Shown here in pieces: positions 1-11,500 of a stretch of 64,000 nt of DNA. The notes below the pieces were generated by a model that was given only the letters and a program-made list of their open reading frames with translations, had not been told where the DNA came from and made no database searches. Origin of the DNA: Artocarpus heterophyllus (taxonomy: Eukaryota > Streptophyta > Magnoliopsida > Rosales > Moraceae); contig CM046350.1 in NCBI GenBank assembly GCA_025403435.1, positions 18,201,274-18,265,273 of the forward strand, in the 5' to 3' direction. Each line of letters starts with the position of its first letter. Position 1 is the first letter of the stretch. Position numbers and translations under genes: made by a program.

Positions 1-1150
1 TATGGATAGTAAGTTTTTCAATGGTAAGATCATGGAACACAAGATAAAAATAATCGAGAAAGTAAAACAAAATTTATCCTTAAGCCGATTATGAATATCC
101 TATGAGGGTGTTACACATTATGATATGTCATAAACGATTAGCTTATTGGAGCTTTGTTATTTTATGTAGTTCGAAAGTGTAGCTCTAAGTTTTTAATAGA
201 ATAGCGTTAAGTTGATAATTATAAAACATATATATCTAGGATAGATTATTTTATAATTATAGAAGCTTGATCTATATATGTCCATCAAGTTATCTTCGCT
301 AGCTCATAGTAATTCCTATAATGATGTGACATGTTTTTCTTATATATTGGTGACTTATGTTAATTATTAGATTGGCTAAAATTCGATAGATTAGATTTAA
401 TAATTCATGTTGGTTTATTGATTAAATTAATTTTGTGAATTAATTCAAGATAAACATGTTGAATTATTTAGATAATATTTTATTTGATATGGGATTATCT
501 GTTAATAACTGTTTTAATCATATAACTTCTCTATTGGATTATTTGAATTAAAACTAAGACTCTCTCTGAGGTTCGTGTGTGATATAAAATATTCTAAGAT
601 TTTAGATTATCGCTTGGTCGGCAGGCTAGTTGTCGAGTTCGGCAAGCCGATGCTGCTATGCATTTTTGACACGTGTTTGATCAGAAGTTGATCCAAACTC
701 AAATTTTGAAGCCTAATTTGATAGGAATTAACCCAAAATTCCACCACTATATAAAGGGAACTATTTTTCATTGTTCCTCGGATCATTTGAGAAGTATAGA
801 GAAAGTTTTCTAGTAAGAAAAACTCTGAAACTCCCAAGGAACTATTGTTCAACATTTAGACCTTTAACTCTTGGTTTTATCAAGTGGTTGGAAAGAGAGG
901 TCACCAGAGGAAAAATTGTACGATGTGCGACCATCCGCATTCTGATTATGGAAAGAGAATATCAAGAAAGACTAGCTGGTTGAGGCTCTTTAGGATGTTA
1001 TTCCCTAGTTGTAATTTCTTCAGTTTTCGGTCTACAAAAGAGATACGTAAGATCTTTTATTACTTTATGCACTTAGCATGTCAAACTTATTATTTGAAAA
1101 AGTCTTTGATTTAAAATTTTTTAAAATGCGCAGCATATTGTTCTCCAACA
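1..1150 (+). repeat. 3' part of a copia-type LTR, family Z (copy 0), truncated by the window start
   Basis: This segment is the inverse complement of parts of the two Z copies at 18670-21320 and 60786-63050. Matching blocks include the stretch around 50-170, the GC-rich GGCAGGC/GTCGAGTTCGGC patch near 611-650, and the terminus TTCTCCAACA at 1141-1150, which mirrors the TGTTGGA start of the other copies. A TATA-like CTATATAAAG near 747-757 gives a plus orientation, so 1150 is the 3' end of the LTR. No primer-binding site follows at 1151, so this looks like a solo LTR or a 3' LTR. Small open frames here (for example 607-855 minus and 771-983 plus) are not considered genes. Confidence 0.75.
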
Positions 1151-1285
1151 TTATTTAGCAATTGACGGCTGCTATGCCAATGCCGGGAGAGAGGGCAAAG
1201 AGCGGTGGAGAGGATCAAAATTTAAGGATTTATAGTTTTTTAATAATGTTGTAAACCTAATTTATCAAATTATGCTATCTACTAC

Positions 1286-1341
<56 letters not shown>

Positions 1342-2004
1342 TTATTTACTAATCCATATCTATAATAAGCTATTTCTCTATTTCTTCCTTTTCTCTCACC
1401 CTTTATTAGTTACTATCTTTTAAATTTTAATTATTACTTGTTTGGTTCTCTTATATTTCATCTAAAATGCATTGTTATTCCCTTTTCACTCCCCAACTAA
1501 CTAAAACTGCTTTTTTTAACCATCATTTTCTCTTAAATTTTGTTTTCTCCTCTTCTTTAAAAAAGAAATTATTTTACATTTCCTATTCTTATAAAATAAT
1601 ATTATCTTTGTGCTCTTGTCAATGCTTTATGTACTTTACTATTTTTTCACTTGTTATTCTTGAAATTTTATCGCATATACAGCACCATATAAATAAAGTG
1701 AAAAAATGATAGGGATATCAACTATTTGTTTATAGGGTTTATAACATAATGAGTGTAGTATGAAACAAAATAAGAATAAATATATAGATGATTACTACAA
1801 GGGTATATAAGTATGGCAAAAAAAAATCATTAAAAAAAGTCTAACATATAAGGTTTAGCATATATAAATGACTGGTATAAAGATTGTAATAAGAAACGGA
1901 AAAAGTTAATTTGCTTATTTAAAAAAAGATTCATGCATAATAAACAAGAAGAATCTTAAAGGGAAAAAAATGCTTTTTTGAAGGCAAACAATTGCTAAGA
2001 AGAA
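1151..2004. other. Gene-free AT-rich stretch with a 46-base poly(A) run
   Basis: No gene is recognised. A pure A tract occupies 1292-1337. ATTATTTA occurs both just before (1149-1156) and just after it (about 1341), so 1157-1337 could be a small retroposed sequence with a poly(A) tail and a short target duplication. This is weak, because the left copy overlaps the LTR end. Confidence 0.35.
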
Positions 2005-2007
2005 TAA

Positions 2008-2156
2008 AAGGGTGTTTGACAATAGTTGTCAAGATCACTTTTTCAGTTATAAACAGTATAATACAGTAATATAAATACAAAAAAAAATTTATTACAGTGT
2101 AAATATCTCACATACTGTAGTAAAAATAGTTTTAACCAACTATTGTAACCACCCTA
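2008..2156. mobile_element. Tourist-like (PIF/Harbinger) MITE, degenerate, 149 bp
   Basis: Imperfect terminal inverted repeats pair AAGGGTGTTTGACAATAG at the left with the complement of CTATTGTAACCACCCTA at the right. TAA flanks both sides (2005-2007 and 2157-2159), the 3-bp target duplication typical of PIF/Harbinger elements. The interior (TTATAAACAGTRTAA, TACTGTAG) resembles, in inverse orientation, the MITEs at 44084 and 56260. Non-coding. Confidence 0.6.
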
Positions 2157-2159
2157 TAA

Positions 2160-2882
2160 TATTATGCATAAATAAGAAGTATCTAAGTAGCTAAAAAGTT
2201 GAATTACATATTTTTACATGCAGTGATATACCAAAAATACCCACAACAATCGGATCTACCCTTGCTGACGTAAAAGGTGAGATTGTCGTGCATTTTTTTT
2301 TATACGACATGGTTAAAGAATAACACTATAGATTGTTTCGAAACCAAGAACTGCTATGTCAAAGACCCACAAGAAAAATGCTTAAACAAAACAGTAATTT
2401 CACAGCACTTACCTCTTTAATCAGGCAATTACATTCGGGAATAAAGACAATGATTTAGAGCAGGACCCTTGTACGAGACATCAATGCAGAAAGGGAATAT
2501 GTAACAAGATAAATTCGTGTAATTTGGTTGATCATATTCTGTAGACCTTTAAACTTCAAAAATCAAAGATACAATTTTCCCCTAAAAATGAGCTATGATG
2601 TTAGAAAATTCTGCAATTTCGTCCTCTCAATTACGTCTTTACAGGTGATGAGCATTACCCACCACCACAACAAGAAAAGCTATCGTCTCAAAGTGAACAT
2701 GGGCATTAGTCTAAATGTAGAAGGTGTCAATTGAGATAGACAACTCCCACCCAAAAAACCTAAACCTCTCCCCGTCGATTCATACAGTTTGGGGTTGCTG
2801 TATCAAGTGAAAACTCTTAGTGGTGTATCCCTCTCTTGTCATGCTGTAAAAACCTTAAAGCTAGAATCAATTCCTCTTTGGA
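2160..2882. other. 3' flank of the ERD2 gene
   Basis: This lies immediately downstream of the ERD2 stop codon (the gene is on the minus strand) and probably contains its 3' UTR. No canonical AATAAA was pinned down on the minus strand. The small plus-strand open frame at 2528-2734 has no recognisable domain and is judged a chance ORF. Confidence 0.4.
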
Positions 2883-5800
2883 TCAGGCTGGTAGCTGCAG
2901 CTTTGCATTGTTTTTCCAGCTGCAAAATGAACAACTTAACGTCGGTATATTGAGAACAACTACAAGTGAAATTAATTGGCAATAAAGTACAGATGTTACT
3001 ACCTTATAAAATAGTAGTAGAAGAAATCTGCATATAAAGCAGTCTGAACCAGACCAGAGATGCAAGCTACAAAGTTCGAAAGAAGGGTGTCAGAGAGACA
3101 AGCATACAAGAAATAATTGTGACCAAAAGTAGGGAAAATGAAAGAGAAAACTGTGCCGAATATTTTTATTCCTACCTATCCATCGACTGAAACGTGCTTC
3201 AGTGAAATAGCGATAGATCCAGTTGAGGATGTAGAATGCACGATAGGCTCTGCAGATTAAAAATGGAGATAATGTACTATGTAACACGTTGCATGATTTG
3301 AACATGTTCACTTTGATTGAAATAGATTATATAGTTTGAAAAAATTACTTTTCTTCCCTGTTATGCAGAGAAGCTAGCTAGAGTAATTTTAAACGGAAAT
3401 AATATTTTCTCCTGGATGTGAACTGCATCCAATAGTCGGTTTATCTTAAAAGGTCATTTCGAGAACACCAATAGACCAGCCTGTCTTGCTTAATTAGCAA
3501 CTAAGAATTTTTATATCAGAGTTTCTCGAATAGATTTGCGGGTAATGAGGTTGAAATTGACACGCTAAAATCAAAGAACATTTTGCAGAAATTTAGAAGA
3601 TGATTATGGCTGTGTAAATTACTGGTAATATGAAAAGCAAGATGGCCACGAATAAGATCTTACAAGACAGACAACTTCATTGACCAACATTGCACTCACT
3701 GGACTAAAAATAATGTTTTCATAAGTTAATTGAAAGAACAGAAACATTATAGAGTTTCTAGGTTATACTGGAAACAAAAAATACATACCCAAGAAAGAAC
3801 ACATATTGCCCAGTCAAATTGTCCACATTCCTACTTCGTTGCAACAAAACTAGCTGAGGAATAATGGCAACTGCCTCCAAGTATATTGAAAATGCCCAGA
3901 GAACCTATAAAAGGTTTGAATCCAAATCAGAAGCATAGTATGCTGCAAACTACATTTTTTCTCAAAATATGCAAGAAAACATCTAGATTATATAAGGTGC
4001 ATGGTACTGACCTTCGGGAATCCAGATTCAATGAAAACATACAAAGCTCAAAAGAAGCATAAATACATACAACTTATATCAAAATCCCTAAACAGGAAAT
4101 GTCTGACGAAATTCATTGACTAATTATGGAATGAGAGCTAAACATCCAACTATGAGAAACCCAAGAAATGCAACAAGAAATTATCTTGCAATATTAGTAT
4201 TCATTTGATTACTCTCAATGCCTATGTCCGTGGGAGATTACGAGTTCAAACCAATATGAAGTTAGCACCAACTTTCCCTAATAATAGCAAACCCAGACTA
4301 ATTTTGCTTGACCCCATACAAATTTTATCTAGAAAGTCACTCAATTTGCCAAACACAGCAAAATAAACTGCAAACGAAAAAAAAAAAAAACACGATAAAC
4401 AAGAGAACTCACTTAGCCCATCAATGAATTTTTACTACCCGTCGTTCCAGTAGATCAAGCACAATTAGTGACAATAAAAAAGTACTTGTTATTCAAACAA
4501 AAGAAATCCAACTCAGAATGTCACAACAGTATTAATGATAGAGCTACTAGGCCTCCAATCAGGTTTACTTATACAAGGAGGAGGTCAAGGAAGAAGAGGG
4601 AGACAAAGGAGGATCTTGCTGTGTTGGGAGTCGAAAATTGGAGATCATCTGCTGAGTTGGAATTGGACAAAAGTGCTGCCGAGTTGGAATTGGCCAAGTG
4701 TGCTGGTGCAAAAAAAGAGGAGGCTGAGCTGGATTGTGTGTTGTCAACACGAGCAGATTTTGGTGTGAGTAGGGCCTCCGGATTTTATGGAAGCCCTAGG
4801 AACCATAAGTTAGGGAAAAGAAAAAAAAAACGGTAGTTTGTTAGTATTGGGAAAGGGGAATACGGTTAGGAGCACAAGAATAAAAAGATAAGGGGGGAAG
4901 TGAAAGAGGACAGGACAAGAGTAATTTTGAAAATGGCAGCTTAGCCTAGGGAGTGTAGAAGGTTACTCGAATACGTTCTTATCTACTGTTTCTTTCTTGT
5001 ATTGAAGCAGTAACTATTTTAGCAATAATAAGTGCTATTACCAAACGAATTCTGCCCATCCTATTTTGTCCTATATTTGCACTTTATCTGAACGCCAGCT
5101 CTGCTGAGCACATCATTTTTGGTATCAAAGCCGCCACGGTCCACTCATGGCAACGCGCAAGACGGAGGAACAGAAGATGGAGGAGAGGATGGAATAGGCA
5201 GAGGCGGCGAAGGGAGAGTTGCAGCGTGAGATGGGGGCAGTTAGCTTTGAACTTGAGGCGATGAAGGAGGAAATGAAAAAAATAGTAGCTCTGCAATCGG
5301 GATTTGAACGTGTCATCGCCGGTATAAAAAATTGAAACAGCTGCCGCAGCAAGGGGATACCGGCCAGGGAGGAACGTCGGCAAAGGCGACTGGGGTAACT
5401 GCCCACTCGAGCTATTGTCGGGGGACAAGGGAAGGGCTGGAGGAATTCCAAACGAAGAGGAAGAAGTGGACGGGGTTTATCATTTTTTTTTGCCACGAGA
5501 GAGAAGGGGAATTCCCACCAGAGTGCTGGACTCACCACATCGAAATGCCAGTATTTGATGGCCAGAACCCAGACGGCTGGATTTTTTGTGTGGAGCGTTA
5601 CTTCTTGCTGAACCGTCTCAGCGACCACGAGAAATCGGAGGCGGCGATGGTGAGCCTTGACGAAGAGGCACTGGCCTAGTTCCAGTGGGAGGACGGACAT
5701 CGAGCCATACAAAGTTGGGAAGAATTGAAAGCAATGGTGTTAGAACGGTTAGACCGACACAGGAGGGGAACCAATATGAAAAATTCTTGGCGCTCCGACA

Positions 5801-8800
5801 GGAGAGTACGATGCGAGATTTCTGTCGTCAATTCGAACTTCTAGCGCGCCGTTGAAGGATGTGTCGGAGCAGATCCTGGAGAGTACTGTCATTAATGGGT
5901 TGCGTCCAGAAATCCAAGCCGAGCTGAGGATGTTAAAACCTCATGGATTGGGCCGGATCATGGAGATGGCCTAGAGAATTGAGGACAAAAACTCACAGAT
6001 CAGATCCACTAGAATACACAGTATCAACAACCCGATGACCAAGCCCAATTCTACAACCTCCACTTTTGTCTAGAAAAATACATCTGCAGCATTTGGGCGA
6101 TCATCTTCAGCGATGGAAAGACTGAAGAATAGCCCCCTGCTCCTTTTCGACGGCTTGCTGATGCAGAGATTCAAATGAAGCGAGAGAAAGGGTTATTGTA
6201 CCGTTGTGATGGAAAATATCCCATCGGCCATCGTTGCCCGAACAAAGAACTACAGATCCTGGTGATATAAGAAGAAGACAGTCAGGTTGAGTTTGAAGAG
6301 GAGTCTGTAGAGGAAAAATTGACAGAGGAAGTGGTGGAAGTGTCTCTCAATTAGGTGGCGGGTTTGACTGAACCCCGAACCATGAAGCTCAAGGGGCGAT
6401 TGGACAAGAAGAGGTAACCGTTATGATTGATAGTTGTGCTACCCACAACTTTATTTCCACTGCTTTAGTTAAAAAATTGGAACTACCTATGGACAAAACT
6501 GAGGGCTATGGAGTTATAATGGGAACGGGTATTTCTGTTAAAGGGGAAGGAATTTGCCGCAGAGCGGGCCTTTCACTTCAAGATTTAGAAGTCGTAGAGG
6601 AATTTTTACCATTGGAATTGGAAAGCTTGGACATAATCTTGGGTATGCAGTGGCTTGGAACCTTGGGTCCTATGCAGGTTAATTGGAGTAATTTGACCAT
6701 GAAATTTAAGGTGAGTGAGTCATAGGTGTGTTTGTAGGGGGATCCCAGTTTATGCCGTGCGTCCGCCTTATTGAAATCGATGATCAGGGTTGTTTGTCAT
6801 GAGGGGCAGGGGTTGTTTTTGGAACTTGGTAATCTTACCGTTGGCTCAGATGCTAAAGAGGGTGGCGCTAAGTTTGTTCCGGATTTTTTCAGGGGAGTGT
6901 TGACTAAGTGGGCTGCAGTATTTCAAGCTCCAACCGGTTTACCACCAATCCGTGGACAAGAGCATGCTATCGTGCTCAAGGAGCGAGTTTCGCCAGTCAA
7001 CGTCCGACCTAATTGTTACCCGTAGATTCAAAAGGCAAAAATTGAAAGGTTGGTGGGGTAGATGTTAGCCGTAGGAATCATCCAGCCAAATGTAAGTCCG
7101 TTCTCAAGTCCAATATTGTTAGTTAAGAAAAAAGACAATAGCTAGCGGTTTTGTGTGGATTACCGTGCTCTCAATCGGGAGACGGTACCAGATAGGTTTC
7201 CAATACCAATGATCGAGGAGTTGTTGGATAAGTTACATGGAGCGGTTGTTTTTTCAAAATAGACCTCAAGTCCGAGTATCATTAGATTCACGTTTGACCC
7301 GAGGATGTTCCCAAGACTCGATTCCGTACTGATGACGGCAATTTTCAATTTTTGGTAATGCATTTTCATCTCATCAATGCTCCGGCGACATTTCAATCCC
7401 TTATGAATGAGATATTCCGTCCATATCTCCGGAAGTTTGTTTTAGTTTTCTATGATGCCATACTAGTTTACAGTAGAAAGTTGGAAGAACACTTGGAGAA
7501 CCTAGAAGAAGTCCTTAAGCAGTTGCAGAAACATGAACTTTATGCTAATGAGAGAAAATGTCTCTTTGGTCAAACCAGCATTGAGTATATTGGGCATGTC
7601 ATCACAGCAATTGGGGTTGCAGTGAATGATTCCAAAATTGCAGCCATGTTAAAATGGCCCGTTCCTACGAATTTAAGAGAGTTGCGGGGATTCCTTGGTC
7701 TCATGGGCTACTATCATAAATTTGTGGCTAATTATGGCCCCATTGCCCTGCCACTGACCAATTTGCTTAAGAAGGACAGCTTTGTGTAGGGGAAAGAGGC
7801 TGAGCAAGCTTTTCGGCAGCTCAAGCAAAGGATGGTGGAAGTTCCAAGACTAGCACTGCCGGATTTCAACAAGCAGTTTGTCGTGGAAACCGACGCTTCC
7901 GAGGTTGGAATAGGGGTTGTTTTAATGCAAGAACAACGTCCCATCGCTTACTTTAGTCAAGCACTTTCTGCCTGCAACCGCCAAAAGTCAGTCTATGAAA
8001 CGGAGTTGATGGCGATCGTCCTAGCAGTTCAAAAGTGGCAGCCTTATTTGTTGGGCCGATGATTCCTTATACGGACTGACCAAAAAAGCTTAAAGTTCCT
8101 CCTTGAACAAAGGGTGGTAAGTGAGACTCATCAGAAATGGTTGTCTAAATTATTAGGCTATGATTTTGATATCCAGTACAAACCCGGATTGGAGAACAAA
8201 GCCGCCGATACTTTGTCCCGACTTCCAACAGCCACTTTGTTAAGAGTATTAACGGCTCCGATGGTCCTCAATACTAAAGAGATAGCACAACAGTTGGATT
8301 TAAATGAACGCTTAGCTCAAATTAAGGCTGATTTGTAGCTGAATTCGCAAGCACACCCGGGTTTTCTTTGGTTCATGGACGGTTGCTGCATGAAGATTGC
8401 TTGGTAATTCCAAGAGACTCTCCTATGCTCGCTGAGCTGTTGCGATATATCATGATAGTGTAGTTGGAGGGCATTCAAGAGTATTGAAGACTTATCAACG
8501 CTTGGCGGCCAAATGGTTTTGGTTCGGCATGAAGTCGGATGTAATGTCATATGTGGCTAAATGTGCGGCGTGTCAGGAAACAAGTATATAGCTTTGGCAC
8601 CGAGAGGACTATTGCAGCCCTCGCCACTGCCGGAAAAGGTATGGGAGGACTAATCTATTGATTTTATTGAAGGCTTACGTAAGTCAGAAGGGTTCAACAT
8701 TATTCTAGTGGTAGCGGACAGACTCAGCAAATACGCTCATTGTGCCACTTCGGCATCCTTTCACAGCCACCACTGTAGCTGCAGTTTTTGTCAAAGAAGT

Positions 8801-11146
8801 TGTGCGACTACATGGGGTGCCAAGAACAATAATCTCTGACCATGATCGGGTGTTCTTGAGTATTTCTGGACGGAGCTCTTCAAGCATTTAGGTACCACTC
8901 TAAAACGGAGCACGATGTATCTCCCGCAGACCGATGGGCAAACTGAGGTGGTTAATAGGAGTCTTGAGACTTATTTGCATTGTTTCGCTTCAGATGTGCC
9001 AAGCAAGTGGGTGAGGTGGTTACCTTGAGCGGAATTTTGGTACAATACTTCTTTCCATACGGTAGCCAAGACCATCCCTTTCCGTGTCTTATATGGGCAG
9101 GAACCTCCTCCCTTGATTCGCTACGATCTTGGGACTTCGCCGGTGATTTCAGTGGATCAAGAATTGTAAGCGAGGGACGCGATGCTTGACATTCTTAAGC
9201 AACATTTGATCAAGGCACAACAAAAATTGAAGTCAATGGCTAATGGAAAAAAGCGTGAAGTAGAGTTTAAAGTGGATGATTTAGTATACTTGAAGCTGCG
9301 ACCTATCGTCAGAAATCCCTTGCACAACGCCGCAATGAGAAGCTGGCTCCTTGATTTTATGGGCCCTATGAGATCTAAGAGCGTGTAGGTTAAGTAGCTT
9401 ATCGCCTTCAGCTGCCATCGACGACAGCAATACACCCAGCATTTCATGTTTCCCAACTTCGAGCAACTGTGGGAGCTACTAAAACAATTTCTTCTCTACC
9501 GGCCCAGCTTACTTCAGAGTTAGAATTAATTTCTCATCCTACAGCTATGCGTGGAGTCCACCAAATTACTCGGGGGGGCAAAATCAATACGGAGGTGCTC
9601 ATACATTGGGATAACCTTCCAGACATTGATGATACTTGGGACTTGTTTGACGTCATTGCTAAGCGCTTTCCTGACTTCCACCTTGAGGACAAGGTGCGTC
9701 TTTGGGCGGGGGTACTGATGGAGCTACTAGACCTCCAATCAGGTTTACTTATACAAGGAGGAGGTCAAGGAAGAAGAGGGAGACAAAGGAAGATCTTACT
9801 GTGTTGGGAGTTGAAAATTGGAGATCACCTGCTGAGTTGGAATTGGACAAGTGTGCTGCCAAGTTGGAATTGGCCAAGTGTGCTAGTGCAAAAAAAAGAG
9901 GAGGCTGAGCTGGATTGTGTGTTGTCAATAGGAGCAGATTTTGGTGTGAGTAGGGCCTGCGGATTTTATGGAAGCCCTGGTAACCGTAAGTAAGGGAAAA
10001 GGAAAAAAAAAGGTAGTTTGTTAGTATTGGAGAAAAGGAGAATACGGTTAGGAGCACAAGAATAAAAAGATAAGGGGGGGAGTGAAAGAGGACATGACGA
10101 GAGTAATTTTGAAAATGGCAGCTTAGGCTAGGGAGTGCAGAAGGTCACTCGAATACCTTCTTATCCACTATTTCTTTCTTGTATTGGCCCAGTAACTGTT
10201 TTAGCAATAATAAGAGCTATTACCAAACGAATTCTGCCCATCCTATCTTGTTCTATATTTGCACTTATCTGAACACCAGCTCTGCTGAGCACATTAATTA
10301 AAAATGTCAGGGTTAAAATTGAGTAACCTCTTGAACAGTGAACTTCTCATGAAGAACAACCGCCAAAACAAAGCATCCCAGAACAAGAAAGTAATGGCGA
10401 AATGTGTCGATCTCTTTGTCGTAGGTGCGCCTCACGACACGGTGACCCCTCATGCACCAGACGATCGCCAGAGAGCTCGCTATGAACACAAGCTTCATCA
10501 AAGTGTTATACAAGGAGATGAAGTCCGTGAACAAATCCAAATAGCGAGTCAGAAACACCAGCGCGTACAGTTCCTGAGTCTTGAGCGAAATCCCTTTACA
10601 ACAACAATAGAAAAACCATAAACCGCCATTTCAGTTTCTCTTGTAGGTTATTAATGCCCAAAATGTTCCGTTTGTTTGCCGAGAAAGTGCAAGCAAAAAG
10701 ATCAAACCCTACTGTTTCCATTTCGCAGCTCAAGCGAGAAAGGAAAGAAGGAAAATTTCGCAGAATAAAATGCTTGCCGGTAAAAAGAATAAAAATTCAA
10801 AAAAATTGGAAAACCTAATTCAACAGAAACCTCAATTCAAAACAAATTAGAAAACAAAATTAGAGCCTGTGTAATCGCCATTAGCGAGTTTAGCTCATTC
10901 TCAAGCATTAAGAAAGCGAAAGTGCAAAAATGAGCAAGTTTACCTCATTCTCAAGCATTAAGCAAGCGAAAGAGCAAAAATGAGAATGAAAAAAAATATA
11001 GTGAATTTCGCTCCTTTTTTTCTCGGGAACCAAACAAGAATCAGAGAGCGGTTACCTGAGCATGATTTGGTGGCGTAGATTTTGAGAAGAAGAACCAGAA
11101 TGCTGAGCAGGTGGGTCATATCCCCAGCAAACCTGAAGATATTCAT
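2883..11146 (-). CDS. ERD2: ER lumen protein-retaining receptor (K/HDEL receptor), six exons, 215 aa, with a retrotransposon in intron 2
   Basis: The protein is the seven-helix Golgi/ER receptor that binds the C-terminal K/HDEL signal of escaped ER chaperones and returns them in COPI vesicles. Coding exons on the minus strand are 11146-11056, 10593-10328, 3904-3789, 3249-3176, 3066-3003 and 2919-2883 (TGA). All introns are GT-AG and phases join without a break (648 nt). The peptide begins [13 protein letters not shown], continues through [83 protein letters not shown] and [19 protein letters not shown], and ends KLQLPA. These are hallmark blocks of plant ERD2, and 215 residues is the family's usual length. 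Intron 2 (10327-3905, 6423 bp) holds the chromovirus at 4536-10296; without it the intron would be about 650 bp. No stop or splice defect is visible, so the gene is probably functional if the intron is still removed. Confidence 0.96.
4536..5115 (+). repeat. 5' LTR of the chromovirus
   Basis: Begins TGATAGAGCTACTAG and ends GCTGAGCACATCA. It aligns over its full length with 9716-10296. An open reading frame across its first ~300 bases encodes [20 protein letters not shown], also found in the 3' LTR, where it continues the polyprotein. Confidence 0.93.
5120..5132 (+). other. Primer-binding site for initiator Met-tRNA
   Basis: TGGTATCAAAGCC begins four T residues after the 5' LTR end. It differs at one base from the usual plant initiator-Met PBS TGGTATCAGAGCC. 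Confidence 0.85.
5147..9715 (+). pseudogene. Degenerate gag-pol polyprotein of the chromovirus
   Basis: The frame opens at ATG 5147 ([16 protein letters not shown]) with a charged, coiled-coil-like stretch and is soon broken by stops. A gag core containing [18 protein letters not shown] lies at about 5545-5715. The zinc knuckle near 6199-6240 ([13 protein letters not shown]) has lost its first cysteine. The protease motif at 6426-6460 reads [10 protein letters not shown] in place of DSGATHNFIS. RT blocks run 7150-7790; the catalytic motif reads [10 protein letters not shown], so the second Asp of the DD pair is Ala. RNase H ([25 protein letters not shown]) is at 7830-8062. The integrase zinc-binding region (GGHSRVL...CAACQE) is near 8467-8582 and [13 protein letters not shown] near 8922-8960. 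A chromodomain ([15 protein letters not shown]) lies at 9590-9690. Many TAG/TGA stops and frameshifts make it non-functional. The minus-strand ORFs over it are shadows. Confidence 0.9.
9716..10296 (+). repeat. 3' LTR of the chromovirus
   Basis: Begins TGATGGAGCTACTAG and ends GAGCACATTA (left LTR TCA). It is preceded by a purine-rich GGGCGGGGG, the likely polypurine tract, and followed by the target duplication ATTAA. Confidence 0.93.
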
Positions 11147-11176
11147 GGCTCTTTGATGGTGAAATGGACGAAATTC

Positions 11177-11178
<2 letters not shown>

Positions 11179-11209
<31 letters not shown>
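11179..11209 (-). repeat. (CT)n microsatellite in the probable ERD2 5' UTR
   Basis: An uninterrupted GA run on the plus strand reads CT on the ERD2 sense strand and begins about 33 bases upstream of its ATG. CT-rich 5' leaders are common in plant housekeeping genes. The transcription start cannot be fixed from sequence alone. Confidence 0.7.
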
Positions 11210-11213
<4 letters not shown>

Positions 11214-11500
11214 GAAGGCCAGGAAAAGGCAGCGGAAATTGAATTCAACACGGCGGTGAATGTGTGGGCATGTGTCGAGGGATTTCGGGAAGATTACGAA
11301 AGAAGGAAGGCAGGGGAAGCTGACGTGGCAGCTGAAAACGGCCCTCTTGCCTCCACAGATGGGATTTTCTCTAGTTTCTTGACTGCCCAACTTTTCCACG
11401 TGGATTACTTCAAAGCCATTAATTATTTGAAATGTAGTAGATTTGGACATTCAAAAAAATTAATCTTTGTTTTAAGATTAGTTTAAGCACGTGCGTTGCA
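11210..11500 (-). promoter_or_regulatory. ERD2 upstream region with UPR-type TGACGTGG motif and G-box
   Basis: TGACGTGG at 11321-11328 (CCACGTCA on the gene strand) lies about 175 bp upstream of the ERD2 ATG. It matches the TGACGTGR-type core recognised by the ER-stress bZIP factors (XBP1/bZIP60/bZIP28 class). A palindromic G-box CCACGTGG lies at 11396-11403, about 250 bp upstream. No clear TATA box was identified. The motif matches are direct; the regulatory role is inferred from the gene's identity. Confidence 0.5.

Larger units (their letters stand above)
4536..10296 (+). mobile_element. Ty3/gypsy chromovirus retrotransposon, complete with both LTRs but coding-dead, in ERD2 intron 2
   Basis: LTRs lie at 4536-5115 and 9716-10296, in direct orientation, starting TGAT. 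The left LTR ends TCA and the right TTA. A perfect 5-bp target duplication ATTAA flanks the element (4531-4535 and 10297-10301). The internal order is gag, protease, reverse transcriptase, RNase H, integrase, chromodomain, as in chromoviruses. The 5.76 kb size and short LTRs would fit a small clade such as Reina, but the clade is not proven. By eye the LTRs differ at about 40 of 580 positions (roughly 7%), so the insertion is not recent. It lies antisense to ERD2. Confidence 0.95.

Noticed and set aside
4220..4260. GAGTTCAAACC as an internal promoter B box of a tRNA gene or SINE
   Set aside because: No matching A box, no cloverleaf and no poly(A) or T terminator at proper spacing; it lies in ERD2 intron 2.
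5084..5712. Minus-strand ORFs of 114 and 195 residues
   Set aside because: They are antisense shadows of the chromovirus gag region, which has clear gag similarity on the plus strand.
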